Source: JAKSPM01 sp964450645
Lineage (GTDB): Bacteria; Bacillota; Clostridia; Oscillospirales; Oscillospiraceae
Direction: 5' to 3'
DNA: 64,000 bases
Assembly (NCBI GenBank): GCA_964450645.1
Contig: CAYVEB010000004.1
Location: forward strand, 1 to 64,000
A program made the translations under genes and the position numbers. Under the pieces are notes generated by a model, which worked only from the letters and a program-made list of their open reading frames with translations, was not told where the DNA came from and ran no database searches. Of this stretch, positions 44,162 through 51,532 are shown one piece after another. Position 1 is the first letter of the stretch, and every line of letters begins with the position of its first letter.

Positions 44162-45105
44162 TTACACGTATGCAGGCGCGCCAATCATGAACCTTAAATG
44201 TCCAGCGGCTCCATGGAGAAGATTAAATGGCCGATCTCGGACAGATAATGCATCAGTGCCAGGCGTTTTTGCCCAGCTGCGTGTACATCGTCCCTCCGAG
44301 CGGCTCGGCATGGGCGCGCAGCGTCCTGTTCTGCTCCGCGTCGACAGCGATGCGGAGCTGGCGCTTGTTGACCACGGTGCTAAATTCTGACTTGATCTTG
44401 GCATACAGCACCTCGCCCAGGTGGCGCAGACAGAAGCCCGCCTTATAGTCGGCCTTGGAGATGCGCACGCGGATTATGTCGCGCTGGCCGATGTGCATGT
44501 CACCCTCGACGCAATTGAGAACCTGGTGGATCTTGCACCCGAACACGCCCTCGAAGTCGGGCTGCATATTCTTGCCGGCCACGTCGATGGTGTAGGAGCA
44601 CGAGATCTTGATGGCGCCCGTGCCGCTGGCAACCACGATGTTCTTCATGGGCTTATATGCGTTGACGAGCGCGTTAATGCGGTCGAATGTGTAAGAACCC
44701 CTCTACATCACCGGGTTGGATGTTGCCAAAGATCATCGCCGCGCGGACCTCCGCGACGGAGAAATGGCCGTGACAGGCCGTGCCCCCGTACGGGGCGGGG
44801 GCACGGCGTATTTGCACGATTCGATAATCTCCGCGGCGATGGTCGTGCCGACGCCGGACTGGAAAATGGAATGTATGCGCGCCTCGCGCAGCATCATGCC
44901 CTTTACATCTTTAAAAGCTGCTTTAATTCGGCAAGGTTTGGGCTTTCCTACCGAGATAGGCCTTGATACAGGCGAGGGAGCAGGCAGTTTTGGACATCGT
45001 CATGGGGGCCGATTCGCCCGGTTCCGCTACAACGGCATCCAACTCCTGTTGGGCCTTGGCGACCATCTCTTTGGTGCCGCGCAATACGCTTTTAATGCCA
45101 TAGGA
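44162..45105 (-). pseudogene. acsB: decayed acetyl-CoA synthase gene (acsB/cdhC remnant)
   Basis: Fragments of ACS are spread over three minus-strand frames. From about 45101: SVLRGTKEMVAKAQQELDAV...ACIKAYLGRKAQTL; then, shifted, AAFKDVKGMMLREARIHS...GTTIAAEIIESCKYAVPPP; then AAMIFGNIQPGDVEGFLHIR; and from 44680 a longer open stretch with AGKNMQPDFEGVFGCKIHQV, GDMHIGQRDIIRVRISKADY and GFCLRHLGEVLYAKIKSEFS, near-diagnostic for the ACS middle domain. The A-cluster domain is entirely gone and an internal block is missing. At least three frame breaks make function impossible. Assembly error is unlikely given several separate lesions. Confidence 0.85.
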
Positions 45106-45480
45106 TGATTGCTTTCTTCTTATTCTACTGACGGGCCGTGTTTTGCATCTTTGGCGTCGAGTTTGGCCTTGATGGCCCGGATCTGCTCGATCGCGGTGGG
45201 ACTGCAGCCTTATGGCCAGCAGCCGCTGCCGCCCGCGGGAAAGCGCAGGTAGTTTCTGCCGACGATACCGTGTACGTCAAAGCCGCAAATTCCGCGCCAG
45301 CGGGTATACCGGGGAAAAGTACGGGAATTTTATTCGGTATCAGGTTATCAGTTTCCATTCTACTTGTAAATAAAAAGTGTATCAATTTCGTAAAAACCAG
45401 TCATTTTTGCGCGGGGTAAATTGAGGAAAATTGTGCGCGGCAGGTCTTTTTGGCGGTCTGGGGCGATTACAAAAAACTCC
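45106..45480 (-). other. degraded coding-like stretch upstream of the acsB remnant
   Basis: Minus-strand frames read IPVLFPGIPAGAEFA, then in another frame GFDVHGIVGRNYLRFPAGG, then AIEQIRAIKAKLDAKDAKHG before a stop. The pieces look like one broken reading frame cut by two shifts and lie where the gene ahead of acsB would be. I do not recognise the protein. Confidence 0.4.
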
Positions 45481-45509
45481 TTGCGCGGACGGCCAAAACT
45501 TTGTATACT
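45481..45509 (+). promoter_or_regulatory. candidate promoter of the SpoU-type methyltransferase
   Basis: TTGCGC (45481-45486), 17-base spacer, TATACT (45504-45509). It implies a leader of about 130 nt, which includes a ggcgccgcc/ggcgcc inverted repeat near 45537-45560. Confidence 0.5.
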
Positions 45510-45643
45510 GATATTATCCCAAATAAAAAATCGCGAGGCGCCGCCGGAACGCAGGCGCCCGTGCGCGCCAAGTTCGGCGCAAGACGCGTCTCATGCCGGA
45601 TGTGGAGAAAGTATGCCCGGTATGATCGGAAAGAAGATGTCTT

Positions 45644-46477
45644 ATGGCGAATATTATTGAACTGCACGATCTGTCCGACCCCGGCTTGGAGAACTTTGCG
45701 CGGCTCACGGAGGCCCAGCTGCGCAACCGGCTGGAGCCGGAGCTGGGGGTGTTCATTGCGGAGAGCCCGAAGGTGATCCGCCTGGCGCTGGACGCCGGAT
45801 GCGTACCCGTAGCGCTCTTGATGGAGCAGAAACATATCACCGGGCAGGGCGCGGCCATCATCGCGCGGTGCCCGGACATCCCGGTCTACACGGCGGAACG
45901 CGCGCTGCTCAAGGATCTGACAGGCTACGCCCTGACACGCGGAATTTTGTGCGCCATGCGCCGCCCGGCGCCGCGCGATGTGGCGGAGGTCTGCGCCGGG
46001 GCGCGGCGGATCGCCGTGCTGGAGGATATTATGGACGCCACCAACGTCGGCGCAATTTTCCGTTCTGCCGCCGCGCTGGAGCTTGACGCGGTGCTGGTCA
46101 CGCCGGGCTGCTGCGATCCGCTCAACCGCCGGGCGGTACGCGTCAGCATGGGGACGGTGTTCCAGGTGCCCTGGGCCAAGATTGGCAAAAAGCCGGAGGA
46201 CTGGCCGGGGCGCGGTCTGGCGCTGCTGCGGGAGATGGGCGTGCAGACCGTCGCGCTGGCCCTAAGCGCGCGTGCGACGGCCATCGACCAGCTGGACGCT
46301 CCGGAGCGAATGGCGCTTTTGCTCGGCAGCGAGGGCGACGGTCTGCGGGAAAATACCATCGCCGCCTGCGACCGCGTGGTGCGGATTCCCATGGCGCGCG
46401 GCGTGGATTCTTTAAATGTCGCCGCGGCGGCCGCCGTCGCGTTCTGGCAGTTCCGCACCCAGAAGCCCTGGAAATAG
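45644..46477 (+). CDS. SpoU/TrmH-family RNA 2'-O-methyltransferase
   Basis: 277-aa SPOUT methyltransferase with an N-terminal substrate-binding domain (EPELGVFIAESPKVIRLAL) and the three SPOUT motifs: EDIMDATNVGAIFRSAAALE, LLLGSEGDGLRENTIAACD and IPMARGVDSLNVAAAAAVA. Target RNA and position cannot be told from sequence; it resembles the rlmB/tsr group. It stands alone between two decayed loci and ends at a strong hairpin. Confidence 0.92.
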   Translation: MANIIELHDLSDPGLENFARLTEAQLRNRLEPELGVFIAESPKVIRLALDAGCVPVALLMEQKHITGQGAAIIARCPDIPVYTAERALLKDLTGYALTRGILCAMRRPAPRDVAEVCAGARRIAVLEDIMDATNVGAIFRSAAALELDAVLVTPGCCDPLNRRAVRVSMGTVFQVPWAKIGKKPEDWPGRGLALLREMGVQTVALALSARATAIDQLDAPERMALLLGSEGDGLRENTIAACDRVVRIPMARGVDSLNVAAAAAVAFWQFRTQKPWK

Positions 46478-46498
46478 CAGAGGCAGTGAAAAATTCTG

Positions 46499-46549
46499 AA
46501 AAAGCAGATGACTTCCACATGCAAAAGGCTTGGAAGTCATCTGCTTTTT
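46499..46549 (+). terminator. 19-bp perfect hairpin terminator after the methyltransferase
   Basis: aaaaagcagatgacttcca (46499-46517) and its exact complement tggaagtcatctgcttttt (46531-46549), 13-base loop, ending in five T on the plus strand. It would work in both directions. Confidence 0.85.
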
Positions 46550-46692
46550 CAATTCATACAAATCTTTTATCCATATCTAAGGCAGCGGGGATTGTGAAAA
46601 ACGGTACAAAAGTGGTACAATTGTGAAAAATTAACCATAGCGATCCAAACATACCCCTCAAAAAGGTACGCGAAACGGTATCATATTCGGCT
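46550..46692. other. AT-richer spacer without genes
   Basis: No ORF. Two direct copies of ggtacaa(aa) lie near 46604-46620, and the stretch is less GC-rich than its neighbours, in line with inserted DNA next to the transposase remnant. Confidence 0.3.
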
Positions 46693-46922
46693 TTACGGAA
46701 ACAAAGCCGAACCTTCCCCAAACAACTGCCTGCCGATGCGTCCTTGCCGTATTTTGGCGTGCAGCTTGTTCACATTGTATGCCAAGGCCAGGAGCAGAAT
46801 CTCGGTAAATACTTTCTCCCGACCCCGCGGCAGAAAGCGGCGAAAACCGTAATTCCGCTTGACCGCTCCTAAACCTCTGACTGAATAGATCCGGAGATAG
46901 GTCCAGTTGGGCCGAATTTTTT
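46693..46922 (-). pseudogene. C-terminal remnant of an IS1182-type transposase
   Basis: An open minus-strand stretch of about 75 codons ends at 46693 and contains NYGFRRFLPRGREKVFTEIL and LLALAYNVNKLHAKIRQGRI. The pattern YGFRRF-x-RG-(R/K)...LLLA-x-YNxNKLHxK is the C terminus of IS1182-family DDE transposases. The catalytic region and the element ends are missing; a stop lies just upstream. Bases 46923-47092 show no clear continuation. Confidence 0.8.
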
Positions 46923-47092
46923 AATGACTCAAAGGCCTTGGTCCGGACGGGGTAAAACTCATTGTAGGTGACAAAAATCTAGAAAACGTGATCCGAGTAT
47001 CTGCCTGGTGGCGGAAATGCCGCGCGGCCTGCCGCAGATGCCGCCGCTGACACGCGGGCAAAACGCTGCCACTTTCTTCGCCCTCAATTATA

Positions 47093-48979
47093 CTAGGAAT
47101 TGATAAGCCGCATGAATATGCTCGCCACCTGGGCGCGGGTTGCGCTGCTCTTGGGGCTCAGATAGGCCAATCCGTCCGCCGCGTTCCAGCTGCCGGAGAC
47201 GATGCCCTCCGCGATGGCCCAGGACAGGGCGGTTTCAGCGAAGCGGGACACCTGACCGGCGTCGGGGAACGTGCTTAGATCCCCGCGCGCGGACACATCG
47301 TAGCCCTTCATGCGGGCGTAGCGATAGAGAATGGACGCCAGCTGCTCCCTAGTCACGTCGTTGCCAGGGCAGAAATGCGTCTCGTCCATGCCGTCCACGA
47401 TCCCGTTTGCGTTGGCCCAGCGCACCGCGGCGGTGTAATACCGCCCGTCATCCACGTCTACAAAGGGCGTCGCGGCGGAGGTCTTCGGCCGGTTCTCCAG
47501 CCGCCACAGAACCGTCACGAGCATAGCCCGGTCCATGAATTGCCCCGCGCCGAAGTACGTATCGGTGATGCCGGAGAACAGCTCGTGGGAAACCGCAAAG
47601 TCGATCCCCGCGTGCGCCCAGTTATCAGCGTCGGGCATATCCGTAAAACGTCTGCCCGGACAGTCGTCGCCGCCGTCGCAGGAAAGGGCCGGGATCGTCT
47701 CGGTTTCGGTGCACCCGCAGCGCACGCAGGTGTAGAGCCTGACGCCGGACGACGTCTGGGTCGGCGCTTCGAGTACCGTGCCATCGTCCCACGCGTGCCC
47801 CAGGGCCGGGACAAAATCCCCCTGGGAGACCTCGCCACAGACCTGGCAGGCGTAGGTGGTGTAGCCGTCCTCGGTGCAGGTGGCCTCCTGCGTGGCGATG
47901 GGCTGATTGTTGTGCGGAAGCTTGGCAAGGGCGACGTCAAAATCGTATGTGCCATAGTCGGTTGTCAGCCAGGTGTAGCGGCCAAGGCCCTCCTCGGTGC
48001 AGGTGGCCTCCTTGACCAGCGTGTAGCGGTAGTTCTCCTCATCAAGCGGCGGAAGCGTGTGGCTCTCCTCGGTCTTGCAGACACCGCACACGCCCAGCAA
48101 CGTGCCGGAAGCGGACTGCGTCGGCGCCTGGGCAACGGTATAGACAAACGAATGTGCGCCGGCACAGACCGGCAGCCAATGGGCATAGAGGGTGTGATCC
48201 GTACACACGTTGACCTCTGTGTCAGCGGTGACCAGGTCGCCGCCGTCGGCGGCTGTAAACCAGCCGTCAAACACATGCCCGTCCCAGGTGGCCTGCGGCA
48301 GTTCGCCGTAGGCCGCGCCATAGGCAACCATCTTTTCCGAAACCGGCGTGCTGCCCCCGTTCGCGTCAAAGGTGACCGTCACCTGCGGATCGGAGGTGAT
48401 CTCATAGGAGGCTATGTACCAATACGCCGACGCGTTGCGCAAAGCGCCCGCCTGCCCCCCGTACCGCGCACCGAGCAGGGAGTCGGCCAGCGGCCTGCGA
48501 TCGCCGGAGTAGCCGGACACCGGATCGGCGCAGTAGAAGGTATCGCCCACGTAGTCGGTCAAAAACACGGCGTGGGACTGCCCCAGCGACGAGCAGTAGA
48601 GCACAACGCCCTCCTCATGCTCGTCCAACACGGCCTTCAGGCTCGACACGCTGATTCCGCCCAGGGAGGTGTGGCTCACGCGCATACTGTTCCCCTGGAC
48701 GTCATAGGTCCAGTACCAGATCAGGCCCTGCCCCTCGTACCACGCGGTGGAGCGGATTGCCGCCTCCGTTACGCCGGGCCAAAGGGCACTTCCGCTCAGA
48801 TACATCCGCGCGCGGAGCATCATCGCCGCGGAGCTCAACGTGCAGGTGTTGCCGCACTCTTGGGTAAGAAAAATCTCCGGCGGCAAATCCCCGACGGCTT
48901 CGGCCCGCGGCGCCGCACCGGGCACAAGCGTAAATATCAAGCACAGGGCAAGCGCCCATGCGCAGAATCTTCGTCTCAT
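47093..48979 (-). CDS. secreted C39-like peptidase-domain protein with SLH domains
   Basis: 628 aa with a signal peptide (MRRRFCAWALALCLIFTLVP, cleaved after AEA). The first 200 residues look like a papain-fold C39-type domain: QECGNTCTLSSAAMML with candidate nucleophile Cys, GQSHAVFLTDYV with His, and a DP pair. Next an InlB-type/Listeria-Bacteroides repeat (TVTFDANGGS...GWFTAADGG...YAHW), two Cys-pair modules (CTEEGLGRYT, CTEDGYTTYACQVCG), and two to three SLH domains (FTDMPDADNWAHAGIDFAV; FVDVDDGRYYTAAVRWA; SRFAETALSWAIAEGIVSG) that bind cell-wall polysaccharide. Enzyme activity is inferred only. Confidence 0.83.
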   Translation of the reverse strand: MRRRFCAWALALCLIFTLVPGAAPRAEAVGDLPPEIFLTQECGNTCTLSSAAMMLRARMYLSGSALWPGVTEAAIRSTAWYEGQGLIWYWTYDVQGNSMRVSHTSLGGISVSSLKAVLDEHEEGVVLYCSSLGQSHAVFLTDYVGDTFYCADPVSGYSGDRRPLADSLLGARYGGQAGALRNASAYWYIASYEITSDPQVTVTFDANGGSTPVSEKMVAYGAAYGELPQATWDGHVFDGWFTAADGGDLVTADTEVNVCTDHTLYAHWLPVCAGAHSFVYTVAQAPTQSASGTLLGVCGVCKTEESHTLPPLDEENYRYTLVKEATCTEEGLGRYTWLTTDYGTYDFDVALAKLPHNNQPIATQEATCTEDGYTTYACQVCGEVSQGDFVPALGHAWDDGTVLEAPTQTSSGVRLYTCVRCGCTETETIPALSCDGGDDCPGRRFTDMPDADNWAHAGIDFAVSHELFSGITDTYFGAGQFMDRAMLVTVLWRLENRPKTSAATPFVDVDDGRYYTAAVRWANANGIVDGMDETHFCPGNDVTREQLASILYRYARMKGYDVSARGDLSTFPDAGQVSRFAETALSWAIAEGIVSGSWNAADGLAYLSPKSSATRAQVASIFMRLINS

Positions 48980-49017
48980 AGTCGGTCCTCCTAGAATCGT
49001 GCGGATTTCACGGGTTT

Positions 49018-49046
49018 ATACTATCACAAATTGTAACGGCATGCAA
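49018..49046 (-). promoter_or_regulatory. promoter of the SLH protein gene
   Basis: Minus strand TTGCAT (49041-49046), 17-base spacer, TAGTAT (49018-49023), 39 bases ahead of the start codon; GGAGGACCGACT is its ribosome site. Confidence 0.55.
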
Positions 49047-49196
49047 CCCTTTTGTAACAATTTTTCCGAAACGATCCCTCATATACGTCAAAACGCATCC
49101 CTTTTATGCAATCGTTGCCGCGTTTACCCAGGCGCATATCTTGCGCAGGCGCAAATCAACCATTTCCAATCTTTTATCCGTGTTCCGTACGAATGA

Positions 49197-49437
49197 GGCC
49201 TTGCAGAGTTCGCGCCTGCAGGCGCGAAAGAAGTTGCATCATTTCTCGCCGCGGCGTGTACGTGGCGAAAAATACTTTGCAGATCGCAAGCGTGCGTGTC
49301 AATCGTTCCTTTCCAACAGCAAGCCCAGCAACGCGGGTTGCTGTTGAAAACGATAATCCGGTGCGCTGTCCGGGAAGACGCGCTGCAGCGACCTGAAAAC
49401 CTTCCAAATCGAAGCAATGCGGGTTCAATTTGGCTAT
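49197..49437 (+). repeat. dispersed multi-hairpin intergenic repeat, copy C
   Basis: Plus-strand blocks: TTCGCGCCTGCAGGCGCGAA, a perfect 20-base palindrome (first hairpin); gttgcatcatttctcgccgc and gtgtacgtggcgaaaaatac (second); tcgcaagcgtgcgtg; cagcaagcccagcaacgcgg with gttgctg (third); cgctgcagcgacctg; and caaatcgaagcaatgcgggt then tcaatttgg. It is the cleanest copy and lies in the spacer between the SLH gene and rlmH. Confidence 0.85.
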
Positions 49438-49452
49438 TTATGCTATTTATTT

Positions 49453-49935
49453 TTATTTATGATACCGGATCCCCGCCTGGATGCTCTCGGCACGGTAGAT
49501 CTGCTCGAGGAGCATCACCCGTGCCAGATGGTGCGGAAAGGTCATGCGGCTCATGGACAGCCGGAACTGCGCCTGCCGCTTGAGCGCCGGATCCATTCCG
49601 TAGGACGAGCCGAGGATAAAACACGCCGCCGATTTTCCCCGCAGTTTGATCTGCCGCAGGGTCCCGGCCAGCTCCTCGGACGACTGGGCCGTCCCCTCCG
49701 GCGTCAGCGCGCACACCCACGCGTCCTTTGGCAGCTTTCCACGAATGGCAGCGCTCTCCTTTTCCAGCGCCGCCCGGATCTGCGCCGCGCTGGGGTCCTC
49801 AGGCAGGCGGCATTCCGGCAATTCAATCAGCTGAAACCGGCAAAACGCCTGCAGGCGCTTGGCGTATTCCTCAACGGCCTCCTGGTAAAAGTGCTCTTTC
49901 AGTTTGCCCATGGCGATCACGGTGATCGAAAACAT
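49453..49935 (-). CDS. rlmH: 23S rRNA (pseudouridine-1915 N3)-methyltransferase RlmH
   Basis: 160-aa SPOUT enzyme RlmH, methylating pseudouridine 1915 of 23S rRNA. Family marks: ITVIAMGKLKEHFYQEAVEEY at the start (split), FILGSSYGMDP, MSRMTFPHHLARVMLLEQIY and the C-terminal RAESIQAGIRYHK with conserved YHK. ATG at 49935 shares a base with the stop of the DUF3786 gene (TAATG), so it is the last gene of the RACo operon; a longer start is not needed. Confidence 0.96.
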   Translation of the reverse strand: MFSITVIAMGKLKEHFYQEAVEEYAKRLQAFCRFQLIELPECRLPEDPSAAQIRAALEKESAAIRGKLPKDAWVCALTPEGTAQSSEELAGTLRQIKLRGKSAACFILGSSYGMDPALKRQAQFRLSMSRMTFPHHLARVMLLEQIYRAESIQAGIRYHK

Positions 49936-50525
49936 TACACTTCCCACCCAAATTGACGGTACAGATGCCCTAATATGTAGTACATCGTCTCATACAGGAC
50001 GAACGATTGGGCGTTGTAATCCCACAGGCTCTGGAGCTTGGCCGAAAATTCGTCGTCCGCCTCCCAGTATTGGAGCAGGACGGACAGCTTCCCGAAAACC
50101 GGAATCTGATAGCTGACGTCCGCCTTCGTGGGATACGGCGCGCCAATTGTTTCGCATCCGGCGCAAAACTGTGCCCGGGTCAGCCGGGTGCTGCCGTCGG
50201 ACAAGGCGGGGCCAGCGGCGCTGCCGGAGCGGAGCGTGTGGGGCAGCGCGTTGACGGTACACCACCGGCCAGTGACCGGCGCAGTCTGCTCGTGATTGAG
50301 CAGGTCATAGATGGAAAGGGCCGTGTGAAATTCCGCTTCGCGGCCGTCCTCCCCCGAAAGCCGCGCGTCCGCGCGCCGCAGCCGGTAGGTCTTGCCGCAA
50401 AACGGCACCAGCAGGTCGCCGTCCGCTTGCCGCAAATTGTGGCGCAGGGCCAGCGCGTCCATGTCCTGCTTGGCGAACAGCGCTTGGGACTGTCTGGTCA
50501 TAATCTCATAATTATTCCTCCGCAT
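49935..50525 (-). CDS. DUF3786 domain protein, copy 1
   Basis: 196 aa, DUF3786 family: DGDLLVPFCGKTYRLRRADA near the middle of the N-terminal half, FCAGCETIGAPYPTKADVSY and VLLQYWEADDEFSAKLQSLW near the C terminus. DUF3786 proteins are found in acetogens and related anaerobes near corrinoid and CODH/ACS genes, but no activity is established. ATG at 50525 has GGAGGAAGCCCC. It overlaps the Cys-rich gene upstream by 14 bases and rlmH by 1. A paralogue is at 50911. Confidence 0.85.
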   Translation of the reverse strand: MRRNNYEIMTRQSQALFAKQDMDALALRHNLRQADGDLLVPFCGKTYRLRRADARLSGEDGREAEFHTALSIYDLLNHEQTAPVTGRWCTVNALPHTLRSGSAAGPALSDGSTRLTRAQFCAGCETIGAPYPTKADVSYQIPVFGKLSVLLQYWEADDEFSAKLQSLWDYNAQSFVLYETMYYILGHLYRQFGWEV

Positions 50526-50790
50526 GGGGCTTCCTCCGCATCTGCTCCACAATTTCAGCGAACCGGGCGTTGATTTCGTCGTAGTGCTCCGGCACATGGG
50601 GGAACAGGCAGCCGGAGCAATCCTTAACTCCGTCCGCCGTATAGGTAAATGCGCCGCCGCAGCGATCCCCCAGGCAGTACAGCGGGCAATAGCAAAACAG
50701 GCAGTTGAACCGCGCCGGATCCGCTCCGGGATGGCAGGGGAAAAACTCGCAGGCTGTATGCTGAAAGCAGGCATAGCGTTTTGTATCCAT
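50512..50790 (-). CDS. cysteine-rich small domain protein
   Basis: 92 aa with about eleven cysteines: CFQHTACEFFPC, then FNCLFCYCPLYCLGDRC and CSGCLFPHVPEHY. This is the 'cysteine-rich small domain' (PF04071-like), presumed to bind a metal or Fe-S cluster. Its location in the RACo-DUF3786 operon suggests a role in corrinoid or low-potential electron chemistry; inference only. A GAGGAGGACGCG ribosome site lies within the end of the 37-residue ORF. Confidence 0.85.
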   Translation of the reverse strand: MDTKRYACFQHTACEFFPCHPGADPARFNCLFCYCPLYCLGDRCGGAFTYTADGVKDCSGCLFPHVPEHYDEINARFAEIVEQMRRKPHAEE

Positions 50791-50800
50791 CGCGTCCTCC

Positions 50801-50914
50801 TCACCGCGCCGCGCAGGCGCTTGGCACCGGCAGCCTTTGTCCCGTCCGCCCGCCGACGGCGCACTCCTGGTCGTCGGTCAAGCGCTGCTCCTGGCGGTCA
50901 TAGACCTGGATCAT
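50801..50914 (-). CDS. 37-residue protein of unknown function in the RACo operon
   Basis: ORF from ATG at 50914 to TGA at 50801, starting MIQVYDRQEQRLTDDQECAV and ending SACAAR, two cysteines. Evidence for a real gene: its ATG makes an ATGA overlap with the DUF3786 stop, and its TGA is directly followed by GGAGG for the next gene, so it exactly fills the space between two coupled genes. Against it: it is short and no homologue is known to me. Confidence 0.55.
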   Translation of the reverse strand: MIQVYDRQEQRLTDDQECAVGGRTGQRLPVPSACAAR

Positions 50915-51528
50915 GAAGCATCAACCTCATTCATTTGCTTTTGAATCGCCGTGATCAGCAGATCTCCGGCGACCACCCGGTCCTCCGCGGCGAAGCCCTG
51001 GGCGAAGTTGTCCGAGTAGAGCAGCTGGGCGCTGGGCGCAAATTCGTCGTCCCCTTGCCAGATGAGGATCCGCATGGCGTAGGGGCCTAAAAACGGCAGC
51101 TGGAAAGCCGCGTCCGCGTTTGGCAGCTCCACCGCGCCCATGCGGCGGCAGGCCGCGATAAAGCGCGGCAGCTTCGTCCCGAAGGCGAAAGCGGCGCGGT
51201 TCAAGCAGCGGCCGGTGTAGGGACGGATATACATCTCGCCCCAGGGCATCTCGCGGAACGTTTTCCACTGACCCGTCGAAGGCACCGCCCTGCCCTCCAA
51301 AAGGTATCGCAGCAAAAACGTCTGCGCGGGCAAGCTGGCGGGCGTCCGCGCTTGCAGCGCGTACTCCGGCCACCGGACGCGGTAGGGCGCGCCCAGCAGC
51401 GTCAAGTCGAACCACGTCCCGTCAAAGGGCAAGCCGCACCGCGCGGCAGCCTCCTGCGGGTCTAACGATAAAAACCGCTCCACATAGTGGGCAAAGGGAA
51501 CCTCTTCTTTGTTGTTTGGAACCCGCAC
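50911..51528 (-). CDS. DUF3786 domain protein, copy 2
   Basis: 205 aa from a GTG start at 51528 (VRVPNNKEEVPFAHYVERF), 4 bases after the RACo stop with an AGGTGTAGG leader. Shares with copy 1 the arrangement TLLGAPYRVRWPEYALQ..., FGTKLPRFIAACRRMGAVEL, and LIWQGDDEFAPSAQLLYSDN. The two are distant paralogues, probably by old tandem duplication. It uses its stop to couple to the 37-residue ORF. Confidence 0.85.
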   Translation of the reverse strand: MRVPNNKEEVPFAHYVERFLSLDPQEAAARCGLPFDGTWFDLTLLGAPYRVRWPEYALQARTPASLPAQTFLLRYLLEGRAVPSTGQWKTFREMPWGEMYIRPYTGRCLNRAAFAFGTKLPRFIAACRRMGAVELPNADAAFQLPFLGPYAMRILIWQGDDEFAPSAQLLYSDNFAQGFAAEDRVVAGDLLITAIQKQMNEVDAS

Positions 51529-51532
51529 GCGC

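Noticed and set aside
44421..45108. Plus-strand frames in the acsB remnant region
   Set aside because: They are antisense to ACS-like sequence and show no motifs.
49174..49428. Small proteins sharing FFATYTPRR-like sequence in repeat copies
   Set aside because: Similar peptides can be read from several copies, but frames break by indels and starts differ; conservation is of the DNA/RNA hairpins.
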